Of a stretch of DNA of 64,000 nucleotides, positions 9,846-23,500 are shown one piece after another. The DNA comes from Liolophura sinensis (lineage: Eukaryota > Mollusca > Polyplacophora > Chitonida > Chitonidae): NCBI RefSeq assembly GCF_032854445.1, contig NW_027018105.1:16536-80535 (forward strand), written 5' to 3'. The position numbers were made by a program, and so were the translations under genes. The notes under the pieces are model-generated. The model was given only the letters and a program-made list of their open reading frames with translations. It was not told the DNA's origin and ran no database searches. The stretch's first letter is position 1. Each line of letters opens with the position of its first letter.

Positions 9846-12800
9846 AGTAAGAGGCTAATCCGACGTATTTTGTGACGAGAAATCGAATGGTGCAATCCGC
9901 GTTGCTCTCCGACCAATATTTTTGGCTGTAGCGACAATTGAATAATCATTTATGTCATAATCACGTGCGTAGCAACGGCTCTTACTCCATGGAAACCAGG
10001 GAAATTTGCAATTTGTCAACAGCTGCCGATGCCTGGCTCAATTCCGCATCTTTTGGCACCTTACTGAAGTGGGTCAGTGTTCAGTTGTACTTTTTACAGC
10101 AGACTGCATCAAGTACCTTGTGTTTTTCATGTACAAATGGTGTGGTTTTTCTACACGTAGATAAAGACATTGAGATTGTCTTGCACTTAGAAGTAAGGCA
10201 ATTGCTGGGTGAGTTAAATGGGCTTAGCCCAAAGATTTGACGTCTTCTGGGCTACCGAAGGGCACATAACTTATAGTCAAAAGTTGAATATAGTAATGAC
10301 AAGTTGCGATTGTACAGAGTACAGTGTAGCCGATTTCAATTAACAAAAAGACCAGGCAAAAATGCAAAAGTGGAAAAACTGTTCCAGTGCTGCTGGTAAC
10401 AGGCTAATCCGACGTATTTTGTGACGAGAAATCGAATGGTGCAAACCGCGTTGCTCTCCGACCAATACTTTTGGCTGTAGCGACAATTGAATGATCATTG
10501 ATGTCATAATCACGTGCCCAGCAACGGCTCTTACTCCATGGAAACCAGGGATATTTGCAATTTTTTAACAGCTGCCGATGCCTGGCCCAATTCCGCATCT
10601 TTTGGCGCCTTATAAATGTGGGTCTGTGTTTAGTTGTACTTTTTACAGCAGACTGTATCAAGTACCTTGTGTTTTTTATGTACAAATGGTCTGGTTTTTC
10701 TACACGTAGATAAAGACATTGAGATTGTCTTGGACTTAGAAGTAAGACAATTGCTGGGTGAGTTAAATGGGCTTAGCCCAAAGATTTGACGTCTTCTGGG
10801 CTACCGAAGGGCACATAACTTATAGTCAAAAGTTGAATATAGTAATGACCAGTCGCGATTTTACAGAGTACAGTGTAGCCGATTTCAATTAACTAAAAGA
10901 CCAGGTAAAAATGCAAAAGTGGAAAAACTGTTCCAGTGCTGCTGGTAAGAGGCTAATCCGACGTATTTTGTGACGAGAAATCGAATGGTGCAAACCGCGT
11001 TGCTCTCCGACCAATACTTTTGGCTGTAGTGACAATTGAATGATCACTTATGTCATAATCACGTGCAGAGCAACGGCTCTTACTCCATGGAAACCAGGGA
11101 AATTTGCAATTTTTCAACACCTGCCGATGCCTGGCTCAATTCCGCATCTTTTGGCACCTTACTGAAGTGGGTCAGTGTTCAGTTGTACTTTTTACAGCAG
11201 ACTGTATCAAGTACCTTGTATTTTTCACGTACAAATGGTGTGGTTTTTCTACACGTAGATAAAGACATTGAGATTGTCTTGCACTTAGAAGTAAGGCAAT
11301 TGCTGGGTGAGTTAAATGGGCTTAGCCCAAAGATTTCAGGTCTTCTGGGCTACCGAAGGGCACATAACTTATAGTCAAAAGTTGAATATAGTAATGACCA
11401 GTAGCAATTGTACAGAGTACAGTGTAGCCGATTTCAATTAACAAAAAGACCAGGCAAAAATGCAAAAGTGGAAAAACTGTTCCAGTGCTGCTGGTAAGAG
11501 GCTAATTCGACGTATTTTGTGACGAGAAATCGAATGGTGCAAACCGCGTTGCTCTCCGACCAATACTTTTGGCTGTAGTGACAATTGAATGATCATTTAT
11601 GTCATAATCACGTGCCCAGCAACGGCTCTTACTCCATGGAAACCAGGGAAATTTGCAATTTTTCAACAACTGCCGATGCCTGGCTCAATTCCGCATCTTT
11701 TGGCACCTTACTGAAGTGGGTCAGTGTTCAGTTGTACTTTTTACAGCAGACTGTATCAAGTACCTTTTTTTTTTTATCTACAAATGGTCTGGTTTCTCTA
11801 CACGTAGATAAAGACATTGAGATTGTCCTGCACTTAGAAGTAAGACAATTGCTGGGTGAGTTAAATGGGCTTAGACCAAAGATTTTACGTCTTCTGGGCT
11901 ACCGAAGGGCACATAACTTATAGTCAAAAGTTGAATATAGTAATGACCAGTCGCGATTGTACAGAGTACAGTGTAGCCGGTTTCAATTAACAAAAAGACC
12001 AGGTAAAAATGCAAAAGTGGAAAAACTGTTCCAGTGCTGCTGGTAAGAGGCTAATCCGACGTATTTTGTGACAAGAAATCGAATGGTGCAAACCGCGTTG
12101 CTCTCCGACCAATACTTTTGGCTGTAGCGACAATTGAATGATCATTGATGTCATAATCACGTGCCCAGCAACGGCTCTTACTCCATGGAAACCAGGGAAA
12201 TTTGCAATTTTTCAACAGCTGCCGATGCCTGGCCCAATTCCGCATCTTTTGGCACCTTATAAATGTGGGTCAGTGTTTAGTTGTACTTTTTACAGCAGAT
12301 TGTATCAAGTACCTTGTGTTTTTTATGAGCAAATGGTCTCGTTTTTCTACACGTAGATAAAGACATTGAGATTGTCTTGCACTTAGAAGTAAGACAATTG
12401 CTGGGTGAGTTAAATGGGCTTAGCCCAAAGATTTGACGTCTTCTGGGCTACAGAAGGGCACATAACTTATAGTCAAAAGTTGAATATAGTAATGACCAGT
12501 CGCGATTGTACAGAGTACAGTGTAGCCGATTTCAATTAACAAAAAGACCAGGCAAAAATGCAAAAGTGGAAAAACTGTTCCAGTGGTACTTGTAAGAGGC
12601 TAATCCGACGTATTTTGTGACGAGAAATCGAATGGTGCAATCCGCGTTGCTCTCCGACCAATATTTTTGGCTGTAGCGACAATTGAATGATCATTTATGT
12701 CATAATCACGTGCGTAGCAACGGCTCTTACTCCATGGAAACCAGGGAAATTTGCAATTTGTCAACAGCTGCCGATGCCTGGCTCAATTCCGCATCTTTTG

Positions 12801-15800
12801 GCACCTTACTGAAGTGGGTCAGTGTTCAGTTGTACTTTTTACAGCAGACTGCATCAAGTACCTTGTGTTTTTCATGTACAAATGGTGTGGTTTTTCTACA
12901 CGTAGATAAAGACATTGAGATTGTCTTGCACTTAGAAGTAAGGCAATTGCTGGGTGAGTTAAATGGGCTTAGCCCAAAGATTTCAGGTCTTCTGGGCTAC
13001 CGAAGGGCACATAACTTATAGTCAAAAGTTGAATATAGTAATGACAAGTTACGATTGTACAGAGTACAGTGTAGCCGATTTCAATTAACAAAAAGACCAG
13101 GCAAAAATGCAAAAGTGGAAAAACTGTTCCAGTGCTGCTGGTAACAGGCTAATCCGACGTATTTTGTGACGAGAAATCGAATGGTGCAAACCGCGTTGCT
13201 CTCCGACCAATACTTTTGCCTGTAGTGACAATTGAATGATCATTGATGTCATAATCACGTGCCCAGCAACGGCTCTTACTCCATGGAAACCAGGGATATT
13301 TGCAATTTTTTAACAGCTGCCGATGCCTGGCCCAATTCCGCATCTTTTTCACCTGATAAATGTGGGTCAGTGTTTAGTTGTAGTTTTTACAGCAGACTGT
13401 ATCAAGTACCTTGTGTTTTTCACGTACAAATGGTGTGGTTTTTCTACACGTAGATAACGACATTGAGATTGTCTTCGACTTAGAAGTAAGACAATTGCTG
13501 GGTGAGTTAAATGGGCTTGGCCCAAAGATTTCAGGTCTTCTGGGCTACCGAAGGGCACATAACTTATAGTCAAAAGTTGAATATAGTAATGACCAGTCGC
13601 GATTGTACAGAGTACAGTGTAGCCGGTTTCAATTAACAAAAAGACCAGGCAAAAATGCAAAAGTGGAAAAACTGTTCCAGTGCTGCTGGTAAGAGGCTAA
13701 TCCGACGTATTTTGTGACGACAAATCGAATGGTGCAAACCGCGTTGCTCTGCGACTAACACTTTTGGCTGTAGTGACAATTGAATGATCATTTATGTCAT
13801 AATCACGTGCACAGCAACGGCTCTTACTCCATGGAAACCGGGGAAATTTGCAATTTTTCAACAGCTGCCGATGCCTGGCTCAATTCCGCATCTTTTGGCA
13901 CCTTATTCATGTGGGTTTGTGGTCAGTTGTACTTTTTACAGCAGACTGTATCAAGTACCTTGTGTTTTTTATGTACAAATGGTGTGGTTTCTCTACACGT
14001 AGATAAAGACATTGAGATTGTCTTGCACTTAGAAGTAAGACAATTGCTGGGTGAGTTAAATGGGCTTAGACCAAAGATTTGACGTCTTCTGGGCTACCGA
14101 AGGGCACATAACTTATAGTCAAAAGTTGAATATAGTAATGACCAGTCGCGATTGTACAGAGTACAGTGTAGCCGGTTTCAATTAACAAAAAGACCAGGTA
14201 AAAATGCAAAAGTGGAAAAACTGTTCCAGTGCTGCAGGTAAGAGGCTAATCCGACGTATTTTGTGACGAGAAATCGAATGGTGCAAACCGCGTTGCTCTC
14301 CGACCAATACTTTTGGCTGTAGCGACAATTGAATGATCATTGATGTCATAATCACGTGCCCAGCAACGGCTCTTACTCCATGGAAACCAGGGAAATTTGC
14401 AATTTTTCAACAGCTGCCGATGCCTGGCCCAATTCCGCATCTTTTGGCACCTTATAAATGTGGGTCAGTGTTTAGTTGTACTTTTTACAGCAGATTGTAT
14501 CAAGTACCTTGTGTTTTTTATGTACAAATGGTCTGGTTTTTCTACACGTAGATAAAGACATTGAGATTGTCTTGCACTTAGAAGTAAGACAATTGCTGGG
14601 TGAGTTAAATGGGCTTAGCCCAAAGATTTGACGTCTTCTGGGCTACCGAAGGGCACATAACTTATAGTCAAAAGTTGAATATAGTAATGACCAGTCGCGA
14701 TTGTACAGAGTACAGTGTAGCCGATTTCAATTAACAAAAAGACCAGGCAAAAATGCAAAAGTGGAAAAACTGTTCCAGTGGTACTAGTAAGAGGCTAATC
14801 CGACGTATTTTGTGACGAGAAATCGAATGGTGCAATCTGCGTTGCTCTCCGACCAATACTTTTGGCTGTAGCGACAATTGAATGATCATTTATGTCATAA
14901 TCACGTGCGTAGCAACGGCTCTTACTCCATGGAAACCAGGGAAATTTGCGATTTGTCAACAGCTGCCGATGCCTGGCTCAATTCCGCATCTTTTGGCACC
15001 TTATTCATGTGGGTCTGTGGTCAGTTGTACTTTTTACAGCAGACTGTATCAAGTACCTTGTGTTTTTTATCTACAAATGGTGTGGTTTTTCTACACGTAG
15101 ATAAAGACATTGAGATTGTCTTGCACTTAGAAGTAAGACAATTGCTGGGTGAGTTAAATGGGCCTGGCCCAAAGATTTCAGGTCTTCTGGGCTACCGAAG
15201 GGCACATAACTTATAGTCAAAAGTTGAATATAGTAATGACCAGTCGCGATTGTACAGAGTACAGTGTAGCCGGTTTCAATTAACAAAAAGACCAGGCAAA
15301 AATGCAAAAGTGGAAAAACTGTTCCAGTGCTGCTGGTAAGAGGCTAATCCGACGTATTTTGTGACGACAAATCGAATGGTGCAAACCGCGTTGCTCTGCG
15401 ACTAACACTTTTGGCTGTAGTGACAATTGATTGATCATTTATGTCATAATCACGTGCACAGCAACGGCTCTTACTCCATGGAAACCGGGGAAATTTGCAA
15501 TTTTTCAACAGCTGCCGATACCTGGCTCAATTCCGCATCTTTTGGCACCTTATTCATGTGGGTCTGTGGTCAGTTGTACTTTTTACAGCAGACTGTATCA
15601 AGTACCTTGTGTTTTTTATGTACAAATGCTGTGGTTTTTCTACACGTAGATAAAGACATTGAGATTGTCTTGCACTTAGAAGTAAGACAATTGCTGGGTG
15701 AGTTAAATGGGCTTAGCCCAAAGATTTGACGTCTTCTGGGCTACCGAAGGGCACATAACTTATAGTCAAAAGTTGAATATAGTAATGACCAGTCTCGATT

Positions 15801-16641
15801 GTACAGAGTACAGTGTAGCCGATTTCATTTAACAAAAAGACCAGGTAAAAATGCAAAAGTGGAAAAACTGTTCCAGTGCTGCTGGTAAGAGGCTAATCCG
15901 ACGTATTTTGTGACGAGAAATCGAATGGTGCAAACCGCGTTGCTCTCCGACCAATACTTTTGGCTGTAGCGACAATTGAATGATCATTGATGTCATAATC
16001 ACGTGCCCAGCAACGGCTCTTACTCCATGGAAACCAGGGATATTTGCAATTTTTTAACAGCTGCCGATGCCTGGCCCAATTCCGCATCTTTTGGCGCCTT
16101 ATAAATGTGGGTCTGTGTTTAGATGTACTTTTTACAGCAGACTGTATCAAGTACCTTGTGTTTTTTATGTACAAATGGTCTGGTTTTTCTACACGTAGAT
16201 AAAGACATTGAGATTGTCTTGGACTTAGAAGTAAGACAATTGCTGGGTGAGTTAAATGGGCTTAGCCCAAAGATTTGACGTCTTCTGGGCTACCGAAGGG
16301 CACATAACTTATAATCAAAAGTTGAATATAGTAATGACCAGTCGCGATTGTACAGAGTACAGTGTAGCCGATTTCAATTAACTAAAAGACCAGGTAAAAA
16401 TGCAAAAGTGGAAAAACTGTTCCAGTGCTGCTGGTAAGAGGCTAATCCGACGTATTTTGTGACGAGAAATCGAATGGTGCAAACCGCGTTGCTCTCCGAC
16501 CAATACTTTTGGCTGTAGCGACAATTGAATGATCATTGATGTCATAATCACGTGCCCAGCAACGGCTCTTACTCCATGGAAACCATGGATATTTGCAATT
16601 TTTTAACAGCTGCCGATGCCTGGCCCAATTCCGCATCTTTT
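9846..16641 (+). repeat. Large duplication, offset 7685, copy 1
   Basis: Monomer starts and types from M19: 9885 A, 10434 C, 10983 A, 11532 A, 12081 C, 12630 A, 13179 C, 13727 B, 14276 C, 14825 B, 15374 B, 15923 C, 16472 C. Every start recurs exactly 7685 bases downstream. Rare variants are shared in register, e.g. GAATAATCATTT at M19/M33, TATGAGCAAATGG at M23/M37, TTTTTCACCTGATAAATG at M25/M39, TTGATTGATCAT at M29/M43 and TTATAATCAAAAG at M30/M44. The left edge is near 9846, where the preceding M18 and M32 still differ (GGTACT versus GCTACC); the right edge is inside M31 near 16641. Confidence 0.93.
11765..11775 (+). repeat. Poly-T tract, T11 (M22)
   Basis: Eleven T residues in the hybrid monomer M22; its exact copy is at 19450-19460 after the 7685-offset duplication. 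Confidence 0.9.
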
Positions 16642-17530
16642 GGCGCCTTATAAATGTGGGTCTGTGTTTAGTTGTACTTTTTACAGCAGACTGTATCAAG
16701 TACCTTGTGTTTTTTATGTACAAATGGTCTGGTTTTTCTACACGTAGATAAAGACATTGAGATTGTCTTGGACTTAGAAGTAAGACAATTGCTGGGTGAG
16801 TTAAATGGGCTTAGCCCAAAGATTTGACGTCTTCTGGGCTACCGAAGGGCACATAACTTATAGTCAAAAGTTGAATATAGTAATGACCAGTCGCGATTGT
16901 ACAGAGTACAGTGTAGCCGATTTCAATTAACTAAAAGACCAGGTAAAAATGCAAAAGTGGAAAAACTGTTCCAGTGCTGCTGGTAAGAGGCTAATCCGAC
17001 GTATTTTGTGACGAGAAATCGAATGGTGCAATCCGCGTTGCTCTCCGACCAATACTTTTGGCTGTAGCGACAATTGAATGATCATTTATGTCATAATCAC
17101 GTGCGTAGCAACGGCTCTTACTCCATGGAAACCAGGGAAATTTGCAATTTGTCAACAGCTGCCGATGCCTGGCTCATATCCGCATCTTTTGGCACCTTAC
17201 TGAAGTGGGTCAGTGTTCAGTTGTACTTTTTACAGCAGACTGCATCAAGTACCTTGTGTTTTTCATGTACAAATGGTGTGGTTTTTCTACACGTAGATAA
17301 AGACATTGAGATTGTCTTGCACTTAGAAGTAAGGCAATTGCTGGGTGAGTTAAATGGGCTTAGCCCAAAGATTTGACGTCTTCTGGGCTACCGAAGGGCA
17401 CATAACTTATAGTCAAAAGTTGAATATAGTAATGACAAGTTGCGATTGTACAGAGTACAGTGTAGCCGATTTCAATTAACAAAAAGACCAGGCAAAAATG
17501 CAAAAGTGGAAAAACTGTTCCAGTGCTACC
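16642..17530 (+). repeat. Spacer between the two 7685-offset copies (end of M31, M32)
   Basis: Satellite sequence lying between the duplicated segments: the right part of M31 (type C, TTTGACG) and M32 (17021, type A, CGTA slot, CTCATATCCGC). M32 resembles M33 but ends in GCTACCAGTAAG. It has no equivalent after copy 2, where the array switches to other monomers. Confidence 0.8.
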
Positions 17531-20500
17531 AGTAAGAGGCTAATCCGACGTATTTTGTGACGAGAAATCGAATGGTGCAATCCGCGTTGCTCTCCGACCA
17601 ATATTTTTGGCTGTAGCGACAATTGAATAATCATTTATGTCATAATCACGTGCGTAGCAACGGCTCTTACTCCATGGAAACCAGGGAAATTTGCAATTTG
17701 TCAACAGCTGCCGATGCCTGGCTCAATTCCGCATCTTTTGGCACCTTACTGAAGTGGGTCAGTGTTCAGTTGTACTTTTTACAGCAGACTGCATCAAGTA
17801 CCTTGTGTTTTTCATGTACAAATGGTGTGGTTTTTCTACACGTAGATAAAGACATTGAGATTGTCTTGCACTTAGAAGTAAGGCAATTGCTGGGTGAGTT
17901 AAATGGGCTTAGCCCAAAGATTTGACGTCTTCTGGGCTACCGAAGGGCACATAACTTATAGTCAAAAGTTGAATATAGTAATGACAAGTTGCGATTGTAC
18001 AGAGTACAGTGTAGCCGATTTCAATTAACAAAAAGACCAGGCAAAAATGCAAAAGTGGAAAAACTGTTCCAGTGCTGCTGGTAACAGGCTAATCCGACGT
18101 ATTTTGTGACGAGAAATCGAATGGTGCAAACCGCGTTGCTCTCCGACCAATACTTTTGGCTGTAGCGACAATTGAATGATCATTGATGTCATAATCACGT
18201 GCCCAGCAACGGCTCTTACTCCATGGAAACCAGGGATATTTGCAATTTTTTAACAGCTGCCGATGCCTGGCCCAATTCCGCATCTTTTGGCGCCTTATAA
18301 ATGTGGGTCAGTGTTTAGTTGTACTTTTTACAGCAGACTGTATCAAGTACCTTGTGTTTTTTATGTACAAATGGTCTGGTTTTTCTACACGTAGATAAAG
18401 ACATTGAGATTGTCTTGGACTTAGAAGTAAGACAATTGCTGGGTGAGTTAAATGGGCTTAGCCCAAAGATTTGACGTCTTCTGGGCTACCGAAGGGCACA
18501 TAACTTATAGTCAAAAGTTGAATATAGTAATGACCAGTCGCGATTTTACAGAGTACAGTGTAGCCGATTTCAATTAACTAAAAGACCAGGTAAAAATGCA
18601 AAAGTGGAAAAACTGTTCCAGTGCTGCTGGTAAGAGGCTAATCCGACGTATTTTGTGACGAGAAATCGAATGGTGCAAACCGCGTTGCTCTCCGACCAAT
18701 ACTTTTGGCTGTAGTGACAATTGAATGATCACTTATGTCATAATCACGTGCAGAGCAACGGCTCTTACTCCATGGAAACCAGGGAAATTTGCAATTTTTC
18801 AACACCTGCCGATGCCTGGCTCAATTCCGCATCTTTTGGCACCTTACTGAAGTGGGTCAGTGTTCAGTTGTACTTTTTACAGCAGACTGTATCAAGTACC
18901 TTGTATTTTTCACGTACAAATGGTGTGGTTTTTCTACACGTAGATAAAGACATTGAGATTGTCTTGCACTTAGAAGTAAGGCAATTGCTGGGTGAGTTAA
19001 ATGGGCTTAGCCCAAAGATTTCAGGTCTTCTGGGCTACCGAAGGGCACATAACTTATAGTCAAAAGTTGAATATAGTAATGACCAGTAGCAATTGTACAG
19101 AGTACAGTGTAGCCGATTTCAATTAACAAAAAGACCAGGCAAAAATGCAAAAGTGGAAAAACTGTTCCAGTGCTGCTGGTAAGAGGCTAATTCGACGTAT
19201 TTTGTGACGAGAAATCGAATGGTGCAAACCGCGTTGCTCTCCGACCAATACTTTTGGCTGTAGTGACAATTGAATGATCATTTATGTCATAATCACGTGC
19301 CCAGCAACGGCTCTTACTCCATGGAAACCAGGGAAATTTGCAATTTTTCAACAACTGCCGATGCCTGGCTCAATTCCGCATCTTTTGGCACCTTACTGAA
19401 GTGGGTCAGTGTTCAGTTGTACTTTTTACAGCAGACTGTATCAAGTACCTTTTTTTTTTTATCTACAAATGGTCTGGTTTCTCTACACGTAGATAAAGAC
19501 ATTGAGATTGTCCTGCACTTAGAAGTAAGACAATTGCTGGGTGAGTTAAATGGGCTTAGACCAAAGATTTTACGTCTTCTGGGCTACCGAAGGGCACATA
19601 ACTTATAGTCAAAAGTTGAATATAGTAATGACCAGTCGCGATTGTACAGAGTACAGTGTAGCCGGTTTCAATTAACAAAAAGACCAGGTAAAAATGCAAA
19701 AGTGGAAAAACTGTTCCAGTGCTGCTGGTAAGAGGCTAATCCGACGTATTTTGTGACAAGAAATCGAATGGTGCAAACCGCGTTGCTCTCCGACCAATAC
19801 TTTTGGCTGTAGCGACAATTGAATGATCATTGATGTCATAATCACGTGCCCAGCAACGGCTCTTACTCCATGGAAACCAGGGAAATTTGCAATTTTTCAA
19901 CAGCTGCCGATGCCTGGCCCAATTCCGCATCTTTTGGCACCTTATAAATGTGGGTCAGTGTTTAGTTGTACTTTTTACAGCAGATTGTATCAAGTACCTT
20001 GTGTTTTTTATGAGCAAATGGTCTCGTTTTTCTACACGTAGATAAAGACATTGAGATTGTCTTGCACTTAGAAGTAAGACAATTGCTGGGTGAGTTAAAT
20101 GGGCTTAGCCCAAAGATTTGACGTCTTCTGGGCTACAGAAGGGCACATAACTTATAGTCAAAAGTTGAATATAGTAATGACCAGTCGCGATTGTACAGAG
20201 TACAGTGTAGCCGATTTCAATTAACAAAAAGACCAGGCAAAAATGCAAAAGTGGAAAAACTGTTCCAGTGGTACTTGTAAGAGGCTAATCCGACGTATTT
20301 TGTGACGAGAAATCGAATGGTGCAATCCGCGTTGCTCTCCGACCAATATTTTTGGCTGTAGCGACAATTGAATGATCATTTATGTCATAATCACGTGCGT
20401 AGCAACGGCTTTTACTCCATGGAAACCAGGGAAATTTGCAATTTGTCAACAGCTGCCGATGCCTGGCTCAATTCCGCATCTTTTGGCACCTTACTGAAGT

Positions 20501-23500
20501 GGGTCAGTGTTCAGTTGTACTTTTTACAGCAGACTGCATCAAGTACCTTGTGTTTTTCATGTACAAATGGTGTGGTTTTTCTACACGTAGATAAAGACAT
20601 TGAGATTGTCTTGCACTTAGAAGTAAGGCAATTGCTGGGTGAGTTAAATGGGCTTAGCCCAAAGATTTCAGGTCTTCTGGGCTACCGAAGGGCACATAAC
20701 TTATAGTCAAAAGTTGAATATAGTAATGACAAGTTACGATTGTACAGAGTACAGTGTAGCCGATTTCAATTAACAAAAAGACCAGGCAAAAATGCAAAAG
20801 TGGAAAAACTGTTCCAGTGCTGCTGGTAACAGGCTAATCCGACGTATTTTGTGACGAGAAATCGAATGGTGCAAACCGCGTTGCTCTCCGACCAATACTT
20901 TTGCCTGTAGTGACAATTGAATGATCATTGATGTCATAATCACGTGCCCAGCAACGGCTCTTACTCCATGGAAACCAGGGATATTTGCAATTTTTTAACA
21001 GCTGCCGATGCCTGGCCCAATTCCGCATCTTTTTCACCTGATAAATGTGGGTCAGTGTTTAGTTGTAGTTTTTACAGCAGACTGTATCAAGTACCTTGTG
21101 TTTTTCACGTACAAATGGTGTGGTTTTTCTACACGTAGATAACGACATTGAGATTGTCTTCGACTTAGAAGTAAGACAATTGCTGGGTGAGTTAAATGGG
21201 CTTGGCCCAAAGATTTCAGGTCTTCTGGGCTACCGAAGGGCACATAACTTATAGTCAAAAGTTGAATATAGTAATGACCAGTCGCGATTGTACAGAGTAC
21301 AGTGTAGCCGGTTTCAATTAACAAAAAGACCAGGCAAAAATGCAAAAGTGGAAAAACTGTTCCAGTGCTGCTGGTAAGAGGCTAATCCGACGTATTTTGT
21401 GACGACAAATCGAATGGTGCAAACCGCGTTGCTCTGCGACTAACACTTTTGGCTGTAGTGACAATTGAATGATCATTTATGTCATAATCACGTGCACAGC
21501 AACGGCTCTTACTCCATGGAAACCGGGGAAATTTGCAATTTTTCAACAGCTGCCGATGCCTGGCTCAATTCCGCATCTTTTGGCACCTTATTCATGTGGG
21601 TTTGTGGTCAGTTGTACTTTTTACAGCAGACTGTATCAAGTACCTTGTGTTTTTTATGTACAAATGGTGTGGTTTCTCTACACGTAGATAAAGACATTGA
21701 GATTGTCTTGCACTTAGAAGTAAGACAATTGCTGGGTGAGTTAAATGGGCTTAGACCAAAGATTTGACGTCTTCTGGGCTACCGAAGGGCACATAACTTA
21801 TAGTCAAAAGTTGAATATAGTAATGACCAGTCGCGATTGTACAGAGTACAGTGTAGCCGGTTTCAATTAACAAAAAGACCAGGTAAAAATGCAAAAGTGG
21901 AAAAACTGTTCCAGTGCTGCAGGTAAGAGGCTAATCCGACGTATTTTGTGACGAGAAATCGAATGGTGCAAACCGCGTTGCTCTCCGACCAATACTTTTG
22001 GCTGTAGCGACAATTGAATGATCATTGATGTCATAATCACGTGCCCAGCAACGGCTCTTACTCCATGGAAACCAGGGAAATTTGCAATTTTTCAACAGCT
22101 GCCGATGCCTGGCCCAATTCCGCATCTTTTGGCACCTTATAAATGTGGGTCAGTGTTTAGTTGTACTTTTTACAGCAGATTGTATCAAGTACCTTGTGTT
22201 TTTTATGTACAAATGGTCTGGTTTTTCTACACGTAGATAAAGACATTGAGATTGTCTTGCACTTAGAAGTAAGACAATTGCTGGGTGAGTTAAATGGGCT
22301 TAGCCCAAAGATTTGACGTCTTCTGGGCTACCGAAGGGCACATAACTTATAGTCAAAAGTTGAATATAGTAATGACCAGTCGCGATTGTACAGAGTACAG
22401 TGTAGCCGATTTCAATTAACAAAAAGACCAGGCAAAAATGCAAAAGTGGAAAAACTGTTCCAGTGGTACTAGTAAGAGGCTAATCCGACGTATTTTGTGA
22501 CGAGAAATCGAATGGTGCAATCTGCGTTGCTCTCCGACCAATACTTTTGGCTGTAGCGACAATTGAATGATCATTTATGTCATAATCACGTGCGTAGCAA
22601 CGGCTCTTACTCCATGGAAACCAGGGAAATTTGCGATTTGTCAACAGCTGCCGATGCCTGGCTCAATTCCGCATCTTTTGGCACCTTATTCATGTGGGTC
22701 TGTGGTCAGTTGTACTTTTTACAGCAGACTGTATCAAGTACCTTGTGTTTTTTATCTACAAATGGTGTGGTTTTTCTACACGTAGATAAAGACATTGAGA
22801 TTGTCTTGCACTTAGAAGTAAGACAATTGCTGGGTGAGTTAAATGGGCCTGGCCCAAAGATTTCAGGTCTTCTGGGCTACCGAAGGGCACATAACTTATA
22901 GTCAAAAGTTGAATATAGTAATGACCAGTCGCGATTGTACAGAGTACAGTGTAGCCGGTTTCAATTAACAAAAAGACCAGGCAAAAATGCAAAAGTGGAA
23001 AAACTGTTCCAGTGCTGCTGGTAAGAGGCTAATCCGACGTATTTTGTGACGACAAATCGAATGGTGCAAACCGCGTTGCTCTGCGACTAACACTTTTGGC
23101 TGTAGTGACAATTGATTGATCATTTATGTCATAATCACGTGCACAGCAACGGCTCTTACTCCATGGAAACCGGGGAAATTTGCAATTTTTCAACAGCTGC
23201 CGATACCTGGCTCAATTCCGCATCTTTTGGCACCTTATTCATGTGGGTCTGTGGTCAGTTGTACTTTTTACAGCAGACTGTATCAAGTACCTTGTGTTTT
23301 TTATGTACAAATGCTGTGGTTTTTCTACACGTAGATAAAGACATTGAGATTGTCTTGCACTTAGAAGTAAGACAATTGCTGGGTGAGTTAAATGGGCTTA
23401 GCCCAAAGATTTGACGTCTTCTGGGCTACCGAAGGGCACATAACTTATAGTCAAAAGTTGAATATAGTAATGACCAGTCTCGATTGTACAGAGTACAGTG

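Larger units (their letters stand above)
8787..12080 (+). repeat. Six-monomer higher-order unit, copy 2 (M17-M22)
   Basis: Starts and types: 8787 A (poly-T), 9336 C, 9885 A, 10434 C, 10983 A, 11532 A (poly-T). M22 is a hybrid: its left part matches M16 (ACAACTGCC, GTCCTGCAC, TTTTACG) and its right end matches M17 (AGTCGCGATTG, GCCGGTTTC). The following M23 (12081) then matches M18, so a monomer equivalent to M17 has been lost from the next unit, which continues only as M23-M24 (12081-13178). Confidence 0.85.
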
